Origin: an uncultured Lachnospiraceae bacterium
GTDB lineage: Bacteria; Bacillota; Clostridia; Lachnospirales; Lachnospiraceae
Direction of reading: 5' to 3'
Assembly (NCBI GenBank): GCA_947628955.1
Contig: CANRBX010000026.1
Location: 1 to 36,571, forward strand
DNA length: 36,571 bases
Under the pieces are notes generated by a model that made no database searches, was not told the DNA's origin, and saw only the letters and a program-made list of their open reading frames with translations. The translations under genes and the position numbers were made by a program. Below, piece by piece: positions 8,387 through 18,005 of this stretch. Positions within the stretch are counted from its first letter, which is position 1. Every line of letters starts with the position of its first letter.

Positions 8387-8474
8387 ATCTACAGAATTTT
8401 CTGAAAAAACTATTATCAGAAATCATGAAACGCAGAGAAGCGGTTCCCGCAGGGCAGAATGCCCGACAGCCGCG

Positions 8475-10031
8475 CTATAAAGGATGGTACTGGAATCTGT
8501 CAAACCAGGCTGTTATACCGCTTTCTGCAAACAGGCCAAAAAAACATCCGGTGAATGTCATTGGCATACATTCCGTAGAAAGCAGCTGCGTTCTTCCCGT
8601 GCCGATCCTTTCCAGGTTTCCTTCACAGGTTCCTGCAAAAAAGCGATATTCCAGTTTGTCTGCATCTATAGAAAGATACAGTCTCTCTTTCCCGGGAAAA
8701 TATCTGCAGCCTACTTCCGTCTGCATGTCTCCGACCACCTTTCTTAGAAGGACGGCCCTCTCCCCGTTCCGCTCAGTGATCATCAGGTCATAATGATGCT
8801 CATTGGTATGAAAAACGGTAAGCCCCGCCGCATGGCCGGGCACTTCTGGCACGGCATCTGCGCGTACCTGCACCTCCACACGGAAATGCTGCTGCCGTCT
8901 TCCAATAAATGCCGGAGACTCACAGTCATTCAGAGAATAACTGCAGCCGGTAAGCTTCACACAGCCGGGCCTGTCGCAGAAATCATATAGCGCCGGATCC
9001 GGGTTGCGCAGGTAACTCCAGGCAGGAGGCAGTCTGTTTCCTGAAAAGCTCTTTGAAAAATCCATAATATCAGAGACGTCCTTCCGTACATCGGAACAAA
9101 TGCTCCCGCACTTCATATGCTGACCGTCTCCCGGCAGTTTTCTGTCCGTTTCCATTTCGGGAAGAATGATATTCCCGCCGTTCACAACCGGCCAGCCGTC
9201 CTCCCGCCAGTCTAAAGGCGCAAGCATCGTCTCTCTTCCAAGGTGATGCAGCATATACTGCGAAGTCCGGATCCCATGAAAAACGATCCATGATTCCCCT
9301 TCTCCTGTCTCTGTAATATCTCCATGTCCTACTGCCTGAAAATGATGGAGCTTCGTGTCTCTGTGCGTCAGAATGGGATTATACGGACAATTTTCAAATG
9401 GCCCCCAGGGCGATGTTCCCCGGCAGATAGTAACCATATGTCCGTATTCCGTCCCGCCCTCTGCAGCCAGCATATAATACCGGCCGCCCCTCTTGTACAT
9501 ATGCGGCCCTTCCGGATATTTCCCGCCGCTTCCCTCCCATACGATCCTGGTATCCGTGAGCCTTCTGCCTGTGGCGATATCGATCTCGCACTGTCCGATA
9601 GCCTGCGAATCCGGCAGATCATAGGTACTGGAAAAATAAACCTTTCCGTCATCATCAAAAAACAGGGACGGATCGATCCCTCCCTGATCGATCCAGACGG
9701 GATCCGACCACTCCCCATATATGTCATCTGTCCAGACAATAAAATTTCCGCCATAGCTGTAGTTGGTGGCAGACACATAGAATCTGCCCTTATAAAGACG
9801 GATCGTCGGCGCCCAGATGCCTCCGGACGCCTGGCAGTGCTCCAGCATGATCTGAGATTTTCGGGTCAGCACATGCCCGATCTGTTCCCACTCAGTCAGG
9901 TTTTTGCTGTGGAACAGCGGTAGCCCCGGAAAAAACTCAAATGAACTGGTGACAAGATAATAGTCATCCCCATTCCTGCAGATACTTGGATCCGGGTAAA
10001 AGCCCGGTATAACTGGATTACTGTAACGCAT
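8475..10031 (-). CDS. Glycoside hydrolase family 43 (beta-xylosidase/alpha-L-arabinofuranosidase)
   Basis: A 518-residue five-bladed beta-propeller glycosidase with a C-terminal beta-sandwich, cytoplasmic (no signal peptide). The GH43 acid triad is visible: Asp14 in FYPDPS (general base), Asp120 in GGIDPS (pKa modulator) and Glu174 in KYPEGPH (general acid). Residues from about 310 on form the extra xylosidase-type domain. It would cleave xylose or arabinofuranose from imported oligosaccharides. The start has AAGGGGGG upstream and lies only 12 bases after the GH127 stop, so the two are co-transcribed. It is the last gene of the AT-rich glycan locus. Which of the two sugars it prefers cannot be read from the sequence. 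Confidence 0.92.
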   Translation of the reverse strand: MRYSNPVIPGFYPDPSICRNGDDYYLVTSSFEFFPGLPLFHSKNLTEWEQIGHVLTRKSQIMLEHCQASGGIWAPTIRLYKGRFYVSATNYSYGGNFIVWTDDIYGEWSDPVWIDQGGIDPSLFFDDDGKVYFSSTYDLPDSQAIGQCEIDIATGRRLTDTRIVWEGSGGKYPEGPHMYKRGGRYYMLAAEGGTEYGHMVTICRGTSPWGPFENCPYNPILTHRDTKLHHFQAVGHGDITETGEGESWIVFHGIRTSQYMLHHLGRETMLAPLDWREDGWPVVNGGNIILPEMETDRKLPGDGQHMKCGSICSDVRKDVSDIMDFSKSFSGNRLPPAWSYLRNPDPALYDFCDRPGCVKLTGCSYSLNDCESPAFIGRRQQHFRVEVQVRADAVPEVPGHAAGLTVFHTNEHHYDLMITERNGERAVLLRKVVGDMQTEVGCRYFPGKERLYLSIDADKLEYRFFAGTCEGNLERIGTGRTQLLSTECMPMTFTGCFFGLFAESGITAWFDRFQYHPL

Positions 10032-10043
10032 GAAAATCCCCCC

Positions 10044-11999
10044 TTAAGTTCGTATCCAGACCATCATCTCGCCCGGGCCGCGATTTCCCCACCAGCAATA
10101 AGGAACTGCCCTGACTGTGACTTCTTTTTCAGCAGCGTCATAAGGCCGGTAAAGCTCCTCCCCCCAGCTGTCCTCGTTCAACCGGAATCCCCTGCCCGTT
10201 ACTGCAGCAGTTTCCGGAGAAATTGGGCTCGTCCTTTCTTCCATGCAAAATGCGCTCTGCACATCCAGGCGGATCGCTGACAGATTCTTTCCGTTATCGA
10301 TTTCCTCCAGACAGTATATAAGCGGTCCCCGCCGAATTGCCGCCTTTCCGGCGTCGTCTCTGACTCTTGGATCTGCCGCCATAAGTTCCACCTGCATAGA
10401 CAGGATCAGGCGGATCCTCATCCCGGCCTTCAGCCCGCCGGAAATCCAGACATATCCCTTTTTCACCGGACTGGCAGATTCCTCTCCATCCAGAAACAGA
10501 CTCCACTCTCTGCACCATCCGGGAATCCTTATGGCGATCCGGGCATTCTCAGAAGGGACTTCCTCCAGGGTTACTTCAATCTCTCCTGACCATGGATAGT
10601 TTTCCGAAATGTTCAGTCGGAAAAAGCCGTGTTTTGTTTTTACCGTTACCTGGCCGGATACAAAAAGATGTATGTAAAAGGTATCTTCCCTGCAGGAATA
10701 AAGATACTTTCCCAGAGAAGTAAAAAGTCTTGCCAGATTCGGCGGACAGCATGCACAGCCGAACCACTCCTGCCGCACCGGCTTTACATGAAAGCGCTCC
10801 GGATTTTTCTCGCTGGCTTCCGGCCACACCTCCTGGGGATTTACATAAAAGAAATGCTTTCCGTCCAGGGACATCGAACCAGGTATCACATTATACAAAA
10901 CCCGTTCCATGACATCTCCGTAAACCCCGTCAGTATCCATCTGCAGCATGCGGCTGGCAAAAAATATCAGGCCTATGGATGCGCAGGTCTCCGCATATGC
11001 TGTGGCATTCGGAAGATCATAGGCAAAGGTAAACGCTTCCCCCGTATGTGTAGAGCCTATAGCTCCGGTAATATACATCTGGCGGCATACCACATCCTTC
11101 CACAGCGCCCGGCACGCCTGATACATAGCTGCGTCATCTGTTAACCGCGCCACATCCGCCATGGCACTGTACATATACATGGCCCTCACAGAATGGCCCA
11201 CAGCACTCTCTTGTTCATATACACTCCTGTGAGACTGGTTATACAGCAGATCCGGTTCCCCCACGTACGTATTATCCTTGAATGTGCGACGGCCCCTGGA
11301 TGTCTTCCATTCGTTTACAAAATAATTCGGGAGCCGGCCTCTCTCTTCCAGAAAATAGCGGCTCAGCGCAAGATATCTTTCACAGCCTGTGACCTCATAG
11401 AGTCTGACCAGGGCCAGTTCAATCTCCTGATGCCCGGGATATCCTCTGAGCTTCCCGGATTCCCTGCCGAAACACCGGTCAATGTAATCCGCGCATCTGA
11501 TCATAACATCGAGCAGCCGTCTTTTCCCCGTAGCCTTGTAATAAGCCACAGCCGCCTCTGTCATATGGCCCATGCAGTACAGTTCATGACACTCATACAA
11601 ATCTTCCCATCTTTTTTCCTGGCTGCCGATGATAAAATAAGTATCCAGATATCCGTCTTCCCTCTGGGCTTTTTCAATAATCTCAATTACACCGTCTGCT
11701 ATATTTTCCAGCTCCGGATCAGGATGCGCCTCAAGGCAGCAGGCGGCGGCTTCCAGCCATTTTGCCAGATCGCTGTCCTGAAAAACCTCCCCGTAAAAAT
11801 CTCCCTCGGCAAGTCCGGCAGCAATTTTGAAATTCAGGACCGCATGGCTGGGTTCCTTTCCTTTTATCCTGTCGTTAAGAATCTCCCACTGATATGGGAG
11901 TACCGTGTCGCGGACAAGATCACAGTATTTCCCAAGAAAGGAATTTCCTATCCTGACATTTTTAATTTCAACTGCGTCACATATCTGCAAATTTCCCAT
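10044..11999 (-). CDS. Glycoside hydrolase family 127 beta-L-arabinofuranosidase (DUF1680 type)
   Basis: A 651-residue (alpha/alpha)6-barrel enzyme without signal peptide. It matches the GH127 pattern of the Bifidobacterium HypBA1 enzyme, where a zinc-bound cysteine acts as nucleophile. Here Glu321 (HTGEAF), Glu337 and Cys339 (YAETCAS), and Cys415, Cys417 and Cys418 (GCACCPPN) are all present, one residue or less from the numbering I recall for HypBA1. Expected substrates are terminal beta-L-arabinofuranosides, as in hydroxyproline-rich glycoproteins or pectin side chains. GGAGG precedes the ATG. It follows GH95 after a 60-base gap holding a perfect hairpin, and precedes GH43 by 12 bases. Confidence 0.92.
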   Translation of the reverse strand: MGNLQICDAVEIKNVRIGNSFLGKYCDLVRDTVLPYQWEILNDRIKGKEPSHAVLNFKIAAGLAEGDFYGEVFQDSDLAKWLEAAACCLEAHPDPELENIADGVIEIIEKAQREDGYLDTYFIIGSQEKRWEDLYECHELYCMGHMTEAAVAYYKATGKRRLLDVMIRCADYIDRCFGRESGKLRGYPGHQEIELALVRLYEVTGCERYLALSRYFLEERGRLPNYFVNEWKTSRGRRTFKDNTYVGEPDLLYNQSHRSVYEQESAVGHSVRAMYMYSAMADVARLTDDAAMYQACRALWKDVVCRQMYITGAIGSTHTGEAFTFAYDLPNATAYAETCASIGLIFFASRMLQMDTDGVYGDVMERVLYNVIPGSMSLDGKHFFYVNPQEVWPEASEKNPERFHVKPVRQEWFGCACCPPNLARLFTSLGKYLYSCREDTFYIHLFVSGQVTVKTKHGFFRLNISENYPWSGEIEVTLEEVPSENARIAIRIPGWCREWSLFLDGEESASPVKKGYVWISGGLKAGMRIRLILSMQVELMAADPRVRDDAGKAAIRRGPLIYCLEEIDNGKNLSAIRLDVQSAFCMEERTSPISPETAAVTGRGFRLNEDSWGEELYRPYDAAEKEVTVRAVPYCWWGNRGPGEMMVWIRT

Positions 12000-12017
12000 A
12001 TTTCCTCCTAATAATCA

Positions 12018-12048
12018 CTTATCCTGAGACAGCAGGCCTCAGGATAAG
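12018..12048 (-). repeat. Intercistronic hairpin between GH95 and GH127 genes
   Basis: CTTATCCTGAG at 12018-12028 is perfectly complementary to CTCAGGATAAG at 12038-12048, giving an 11-bp stem with a 9-base loop. No T run follows on the minus strand. It probably protects or separates mRNA segments rather than ending transcription. Confidence 0.7.
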
Positions 12049-12059
12049 CAAACAGCATA

Positions 12060-14516
12060 TCAGAAAATAAATTCAAGTTTTGTAAGATGATCTTTGGAAA
12101 ACTGTAAAGTAAATTTTGTACTATTTTCAGCATACACTGTCCCGTCTACCAGAACTTTCCTGAAGCCGGCAGGGAACACAAAATCAATGCTCTGATCCTT
12201 CAGAGAGGAAATTTCCGCCACAGCACTGCCGGCAGGAATGTTCCACTTCATTTTCTCAATCTTTGCAAAGGTGTAGAGCCAGACGCCTTCCACACATCCC
12301 TCATTCAGATCCTCAGGCACAGAAGGAAGAAGCTTGATAAAGCCCTCGTCTGAATACACCAGCATTTCAAGGATTATCGCCGGCATCGCACCAAGGAGAT
12401 CCGGGCAGAATACCCTGTAGGGATAATGTACAGTATTCAGCGTGCGGGTCACATATCCATGCTCCATCAGAGTGCGCAGATTGTGCATGGCGTCTTTATG
12501 GTCGTCCAGTCTTACTGCCGTAAAGTATCTGTGGATCACACCATGGGCAGAATCATCCTGATGGCCGCGTTTGCGGTTGGACAGGATAAACGGTTTCACC
12601 AGCTCCGGCGTTTTCTCCGGGGAAATGGCTCTCCCCGGCCAGACATCATAGTGATGAGACACATGTCTGTGGTCGTAATTCTCACCAGAATATTTGAAAG
12701 ACCATTCTTTGACCGCCCCATCCTCATCCATCAGATAATCCGGAAGCTTCCCGCGCAGTTCTTTCCACTTTGGATAATCCGGCTCATCCAGTCCCAGAAT
12801 GTCGCATGCTTCCATCAGATTATCCAGCACTTCCCGGCAGACCATCACATCCATCAGAGAATTGACATTCATCGCATAAACATCCTTCGGAAATGGTACA
12901 TGGTAGTCATTCATGGACGGATCCTCCGGTGAATAGCTGGGATAAAACAGCACCTTTCCGTTTTCATCCTCGTCCGAGAGATAATCCTGATAGAACAGGG
13001 CAATCTCTTTCAGTCCTGGCACTATGCGGTCCCGCAGAAATTCCCTGTCTCCCGTCACCAGATAATGTCCCCAGAATTCATTGTAAATCCATCCCAGACA
13101 GGCCGTCCAGCAATAGTGAGGATATACGATTGAAAACTGGTAAAATTTTCCGGAATTATAGTCGCAGTGGATATTCCCCAATACCCCGCGGGCACCGTAA
13201 AACCGTTTTGCATTCAGGCGGAAATCGTCAAATTTATTCTCATAAAAGCGGAAATAGGTATCCATTACCTCGGGAAGACCAGTCATATTTCCGGCACATA
13301 CCTGCAGGTTGGTATTAATATTGTGCTGAAACAGGGATGGCGGATCTTCTCCCGTATCCGCGATCATAAAGAATCTCCCCATATCATACAGCTTTTCCAT
13401 GAGCATCGGGCTCAATTCTCCCTCACTGTGCTGCTCATTCAGAAGCTCTTCCGCCGCCTTTGCCCAGTCCCCCTTCAGATGGATTTCCGAGCGCTCCATC
13501 ATAGGCTGTAAATGCGCCCGGTTGGCTTCGAGAAGCTGCTCATAGGAATCAGTGACTGACCTCACATCCTCCAGTACCCCTGCCGCCAGCGTATGCCTGT
13601 AGTTTTCCTCATACTTGACAGTGCGCGACAGAACCGTCATATAACTGGCATCTGAAATCCGGATATAACCGCCTTCTTTGCAGGAGGCCTGTCCGTCGGT
13701 CCGGATCACGGAACAGCAGCAGTAACCACGTTCACCAAACTGAGGATCATATGCCAGAGATACCGTACAGCTGTCCGGCATCGTCCGTATTTCCACATCA
13801 CTGCCTTCAATCTTATACATGTCATTGTAAGTGACCAGGACAAACTGATCAAAATGATCCGGAAGATCGTAACCTCCGGGGGCAACGAAACGGAGATCCA
13901 CATCAAACAGGCCCCCATTCAGCCTCCGCGCATCCTGGACTGCCACATCCTTCTCAAAAGACACAAAAGATCTGCGCAGAATGCCGCCCTCGTCGTCTTC
14001 GCAGCGTACAACAGCCTCTCCGGAGAGCATATCCAGATAACGTATGTAGTCATGAGGGTTCGTCCCCTCTTTAAAATTCATCAGGAGCTCGATCACCGAA
14101 TGAAGTCTCGGGTGCAGCCTCGGAAATTCCACTCCGAAAGGACGGCTGTCAATCCATCTGTCGTAGCCGGCATCCTTGGTAGCCTTATCCATTACCCTGG
14201 CTGCTTCCTCAAATTTTCCGGCCCGCAGAAGCTTTCTGGCCTCTGGTATGGCCCAGGCTACATCCGGCGGCTCCGGCGTATCCTTCCATCGCATGTCCAT
14301 AATACGTTCGCGGCGGTAAATAACTCTTTCCTGATAAGGTTCACCTATAATATCGATACGCTGCACACCATTTGCCGTTACCAGTACGTCCTCATCTGCC
14401 TTCGCCGGATACAGACTGTTTACACTCGTATGGGGAAGAAGAGAACGTCTCTTTTCAATATCCATGGGAGGATATTTTAAATCGAATTTTACTGCTTTCA
14501 TACCGTAAGTATTCAT
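12060..14516 (-). CDS. Glycoside hydrolase family 95-like (alpha-L-fucosidase/alpha-L-galactosidase)
   Basis: An 818-residue inverting glycosidase with an N-terminal beta-sandwich (about 25-300), an (alpha/alpha)6 barrel (about 345-700) and a C-terminal beta domain. GH95 signatures are NIN (399-401) at the start of NINTNLQVCAGN, the catalytic Glu530 in YPSYSPEDPS, and HRHVSHHYDVWPG (615-627). There is no signal peptide, so it acts on imported oligosaccharides. GH95 members remove alpha-1,2-L-fucose or alpha-L-galactose; next to GH127 and GH43, L-galactose-capped arabinoxylan or a decorated pectin or xyloglucan side chain fits. The N-terminus is divergent from the classical fucosidase. AAGGAGG lies 6 bases before the ATG at 14516. 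Its promoter and regulator motif lie directly upstream. Confidence 0.85.
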   Translation of the reverse strand: MNTYGMKAVKFDLKYPPMDIEKRRSLLPHTSVNSLYPAKADEDVLVTANGVQRIDIIGEPYQERVIYRRERIMDMRWKDTPEPPDVAWAIPEARKLLRAGKFEEAARVMDKATKDAGYDRWIDSRPFGVEFPRLHPRLHSVIELLMNFKEGTNPHDYIRYLDMLSGEAVVRCEDDEGGILRRSFVSFEKDVAVQDARRLNGGLFDVDLRFVAPGGYDLPDHFDQFVLVTYNDMYKIEGSDVEIRTMPDSCTVSLAYDPQFGERGYCCCSVIRTDGQASCKEGGYIRISDASYMTVLSRTVKYEENYRHTLAAGVLEDVRSVTDSYEQLLEANRAHLQPMMERSEIHLKGDWAKAAEELLNEQHSEGELSPMLMEKLYDMGRFFMIADTGEDPPSLFQHNINTNLQVCAGNMTGLPEVMDTYFRFYENKFDDFRLNAKRFYGARGVLGNIHCDYNSGKFYQFSIVYPHYCWTACLGWIYNEFWGHYLVTGDREFLRDRIVPGLKEIALFYQDYLSDEDENGKVLFYPSYSPEDPSMNDYHVPFPKDVYAMNVNSLMDVMVCREVLDNLMEACDILGLDEPDYPKWKELRGKLPDYLMDEDGAVKEWSFKYSGENYDHRHVSHHYDVWPGRAISPEKTPELVKPFILSNRKRGHQDDSAHGVIHRYFTAVRLDDHKDAMHNLRTLMEHGYVTRTLNTVHYPYRVFCPDLLGAMPAIILEMLVYSDEGFIKLLPSVPEDLNEGCVEGVWLYTFAKIEKMKWNIPAGSAVAEISSLKDQSIDFVFPAGFRKVLVDGTVYAENSTKFTLQFSKDHLTKLEFIF

Positions 14517-14566
14517 ACTAAGCCTCCTTATATTGTGATAAATGCAGCTCCTGAAATCTGTATTTC

Positions 14567-14594
14567 ATTATACTTCTGCGTGAGAATACGGTAA
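14567..14594 (-). promoter_or_regulatory. Promoter for the GH95-GH127-GH43 unit
   Basis: On the minus strand TTACCG (14594-14589) and TATAAT (14572-14567) are 16 bases apart, about 50 bases before the GH95 start. It overlaps the downstream half of the shared motif at 14591-14633, so regulator contact with RNA polymerase is plausible. An alternative -10, TATTCT, lies just after the motif. Confidence 0.55.
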
Positions 14595-14633
14595 ATGGAA
14601 TATACTGTACACAGAAGAATGAATATTTTGAAC
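14591..14633 (-). promoter_or_regulatory. Two-part motif shared with the transporter promoter (putative response-regulator site)
   Basis: On the minus strand GTTCAAAAT (14633-14625) and ATTCCATTTAC (14601-14591) start 32 bases apart. The same two words start 31 bases apart before the binding-protein gene (21265-21224). Three helical turns of spacing fits an AraC-type regulator contacting two sites on one face of the DNA; the YesN-like regulator encoded next door is the obvious candidate. Confidence 0.55.
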
Positions 14634-14634
14634 A

Positions 14635-16137
14635 TTAGATCGTATTATCTTCCAACTGCAATTTGTAAACTGACGGGCTTACTCCATACTGCTGCTTAAA
14701 CACCTTGCTGAAATAATACTGGTCGCTGAAGCCAAGTACCTCAGCTACATCCTTGACCTTCATATTGCGGTATTCTGTCAGCAGCTTTTTCGCCTCTTCA
14801 ATCTTGATCTTGTTATAAAAACTGATGGGAGTATCTCCATAGTATATTTTGAATATCCGGCAGATATAGGACGGCGAGGTTTTAAAATAATCGGAAATAT
14901 CCTGAAGAGAAAGATTCTGATAAACGTTCGTCCGCATATAATCCGTCAGCTTCTGCGCAAATTCAATGGGGACTCCCATTTTTTCTTCCTTCTCCCCGGT
15001 CAGCCATACGGAATACTCAAGAAGATTTTCTGCCAGATCCTCATATTGACTATTATCGTTCAGAATCTTATCCGCCAGGATTCCCGGTTCTTCCATGGAA
15101 GGACTGTTTCCTTCCATGGCGATAAACAACTCTTCTAAAAGAGCCATCAGATATTTGCGCAGAAGAGTCACTGTATAATGCCCTTCCTTCCACTGGGCAA
15201 TTCTCTTTCGGATTTCCTTTCTGTAATCCTCCGCCGAATGATTTTTCAAGATCAGCTCTATTTTCTTTTTAAAAATATCCACTTCTTCTTTCTGACGGAT
15301 ATATGTCTCCCATACATCACTTCGGACCTCATCCTCAAAAACATGGCATTCGTCCAGCAGAACCCTGTTCCTCAGACGGCCGGACAAACCGGAATACTGT
15401 GCATAAAGCTGAGAAATGTCCGCCAGCTTTCCTGAGCAGATGAAATTGATCCGTGTGTAATTTTTCTTCAGGCTCTCCAGCAGGCAGATGTTCTTCTCAA
15501 ATATCTCTTTGCAGGTTTCATTTTCCAGATCATAGATAATCACCTTCTCATTGTGCAGTTTCGTTCCGATCACCCAGAATTTTCCGGCTCCGCTCTCTTT
15601 CACGCCTGCATACAGAAGTTCCCTGGAAAGGGGAGCGGCGTACTGCTGCACCAGGCCTACACGCACGATCGTGATAAGATAACCTTTGGGAAATCTGAAA
15701 TTGGATATCTCGATCTCTTCCTGAAGAACCTTCGACAGCATCAGTTCTTCCCTCTGCATCCGGATTTCGTCAATTTCTTTCAAAAGACGCGATAATATGC
15801 CATGGAACTGATCCATATCCACCGGCTTCATCACATAGTCGTCCACCTGAAGTACCAGCGCCTCGTGTGTAAAGGTGAAATCTGCATAACCGCTTATAAT
15901 CACACATTTAACCTGAGGATAAAGCTTTTTCGCGCACTGAATCAATTCCAGGCCGTTAATCACAGGCATTTTAATATCAGTAAAGATAAGATCCGGCTGA
16001 AATTCCCTTAAGATATCCAAAGCTGTTTCGCCATCAAACGCCTCGCGGAATGTTACATCAAACCCTGACTGCCGTATCAGACGTTCAATGTCCCGCAAAA
16101 TCAGTTTACTGTCTTCCGCTATCAGAATGTTATACAT
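14635..16137 (-). CDS. YesN-like response regulator with AraC-type DNA-binding domain
   Basis: A 500-residue transcription factor. Residues 1-120 form a receiver domain with the acidic pair Glu8/Asp9, phospho-acceptor Asp54 (FTDIKMP) and a conserved lysine in DYVMKPVD. The middle (about 130-390) is a poorly conserved linker. The C-terminal 100 residues hold two helix-turn-helix units (SLQDISDYFKTSPSYICRIF and VAEVLGFSDQYYFSKVFKQQ) of AraC type. It lies 40 bases after its cognate sensor kinase and just upstream of the GH95 promoter. It most likely activates the transporter and enzyme units in response to an extracellular sugar. Confidence 0.93.
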   Translation of the reverse strand: MYNILIAEDSKLILRDIERLIRQSGFDVTFREAFDGETALDILREFQPDLIFTDIKMPVINGLELIQCAKKLYPQVKCVIISGYADFTFTHEALVLQVDDYVMKPVDMDQFHGILSRLLKEIDEIRMQREELMLSKVLQEEIEISNFRFPKGYLITIVRVGLVQQYAAPLSRELLYAGVKESGAGKFWVIGTKLHNEKVIIYDLENETCKEIFEKNICLLESLKKNYTRINFICSGKLADISQLYAQYSGLSGRLRNRVLLDECHVFEDEVRSDVWETYIRQKEEVDIFKKKIELILKNHSAEDYRKEIRKRIAQWKEGHYTVTLLRKYLMALLEELFIAMEGNSPSMEEPGILADKILNDNSQYEDLAENLLEYSVWLTGEKEEKMGVPIEFAQKLTDYMRTNVYQNLSLQDISDYFKTSPSYICRIFKIYYGDTPISFYNKIKIEEAKKLLTEYRNMKVKDVAEVLGFSDQYYFSKVFKQQYGVSPSVYKLQLEDNTI

Positions 16138-16177
16138 GCCACTCCCCCTTCCGGCGGCGCACAGTTTTTCATATTTT

Positions 16178-17935
16178 TCATGCGTCTGTTTTTCCCTCCA
16201 GGTAAATGGTTACTCCGGGTATGTCTTTATGATTCTCAACCCTGAACTGTATTCCCTTTTCATAACAGAAATTCAGCCGCATCAGTGAGTTGAGGATGCC
16301 AAGACCGGCCATCCCTGGTATATTTTCCTGTTTCTTCTCCACATTTATGCTCAGATTCTCCAACTCCATTTTCTCCCGAATTTCCGCGATTTTTTCCTCC
16401 GGAAAACTATTTCCGTTATCATATATTTCTATTTCCCAGAAATCTTTTCTGACTGCAGCCCTCACTTTGATGACATAAGGCGGTTTACGCCCGTCAAATC
16501 CGTGCTGTATGGCATTTTCTACGAACGGCAATATACTCAGTCTGGGAATCCGTATGGCTCTGGCATCATTCTCCGCCTCAATACTGTAATGGAGAAAATC
16601 CTCATAATACTGTTTCTGGAGAGATAAATAGCTCGAAATACACTGCATTTCCTCTCCCAGAGTGACCATATGCGTTTCTGAATTAACGGTATAGCGAAGC
16701 ATATCCGAAAGCTGTTTACACATAGCGGACACATCGTCCGTCCTGCCTTCTCTCGCAGATATGCTGATAGAATACAGTACATTGTGAATAAAATGAGGGG
16801 ATATCTGGGCCTGCAGGGCCGCTACCCGCGCCCGGGATTCCGCCTCGTTAGACGCAATTTCCCGCTGCATGGCAGATTTGAGATCCTCCAGGATTTTCTG
16901 GAAGGCATCTCTCAGATCCACAATCTCATTGTTATACGTACCGTCAAACTTCAGGCCGATGTTTTCGTATGTCACCTGCAGGACACTGTCGCGCAGCTCA
17001 TGAAGAGGCTTTACCAGCATTCTGGAAAAAATCATGATCAGCAGCATGACGCCTGCCAATACACAGACTAAAAATACAAACGTGCTTTTCCGCAGAAGCC
17101 CCAGTGATGCATAGACGGTATCCATGGGATACTGCAGATAAACCGTCAGGCCTGAGTATTCCGATGTCACATAAAAGTTCATCTGACTGCCGTCCCTGAA
17201 AACACCAGTAGATTCCTCCGGTGTTTTAGCCCTGAGTTCAGCAATCAGCGAAGTATCCACAGAACCACACGGATAAATAACATTCTGATTTTCATCCATC
17301 AGTATTACATTTCCCATATGATTCACATCGCAGATTTCATTCAGCTTTTTGTAATCGGACTGAACCTCCACATAACCATATTTTTTCGCGCTCACATCAA
17401 AGATGGCGCGTATAAAAGACATTGTGGGAGCTTCCTGCTCCTGACCGTTTTTTGCATAGATTACCAGCTTTTTCTTCTCCAGCTTCGCGGCATTGTCATC
17501 TGCGAAAACTGCTTCCCGGAAATTGCTGCGGTCATGATTATATACATATCGAAAAAGGTCTGTTACACCATAAAGATAAACGTCCACATGAGGAAAAGAA
17601 GTCAGCGTAATCGCGTTGGAAATAATGTCAGCAATCTCCCTGTCACGTTCCAGAATGTCATAATCTGATTTCTGCAGAGCATCCCTTTGCACTTCCCGCA
17701 TGATCTGAAACAGCTCCGGATCCGAGATCATTTTCTTTATAATATCGTCCAGTTTTTCAACATAGGTATCAATATTTTCAGAAATCTTAATGCAGAGCTG
17801 CTGATTGTTCTCCAGCGCCTGCTCCTGTATCTGCCTGAAAATACGAATATGAATAAATGCACTGAATGAGACGATCGCAAACAGGATAATAACGGAATAT
17901 GCGACATACAGTTTTGTCTGGAACTTAAAATTCAT
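16178..17935 (-). CDS. YesM-like sensor histidine kinase
   Basis: A 585-residue membrane sensor paired with the YesN-like regulator. It has one membrane segment at about 10-30, an extracellular sensing domain (about 31-280), a second segment at about 283-305, a HAMP linker, and a His_kinase domain with phospho-acceptor His381 in QISPHFIHN. The ATPase part shows FVENAIQHGF (N box) and GLGILNS (G2). The G1 box reads DNGNSF where DNGxG is usual, a small deviation. The open frame starts 21 codons earlier, but the ATG at 17935 has GGGAGAG upstream and begins directly before the membrane segment. It follows the permease genes, so transporter and sensor are probably one transcript. Confidence 0.92.
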   Translation of the reverse strand: MNFKFQTKLYVAYSVIILFAIVSFSAFIHIRIFRQIQEQALENNQQLCIKISENIDTYVEKLDDIIKKMISDPELFQIMREVQRDALQKSDYDILERDREIADIISNAITLTSFPHVDVYLYGVTDLFRYVYNHDRSNFREAVFADDNAAKLEKKKLVIYAKNGQEQEAPTMSFIRAIFDVSAKKYGYVEVQSDYKKLNEICDVNHMGNVILMDENQNVIYPCGSVDTSLIAELRAKTPEESTGVFRDGSQMNFYVTSEYSGLTVYLQYPMDTVYASLGLLRKSTFVFLVCVLAGVMLLIMIFSRMLVKPLHELRDSVLQVTYENIGLKFDGTYNNEIVDLRDAFQKILEDLKSAMQREIASNEAESRARVAALQAQISPHFIHNVLYSISISAREGRTDDVSAMCKQLSDMLRYTVNSETHMVTLGEEMQCISSYLSLQKQYYEDFLHYSIEAENDARAIRIPRLSILPFVENAIQHGFDGRKPPYVIKVRAAVRKDFWEIEIYDNGNSFPEEKIAEIREKMELENLSINVEKKQENIPGMAGLGILNSLMRLNFCYEKGIQFRVENHKDIPGVTIYLEGKTDA

Positions 17936-18005
17936 AAGAAATCTCTCCCTCCCCGCCTTCTCTCTTCTGCGGCAGCAGCGTACCCACAGGCAGAACATCC
18001 TCTGT

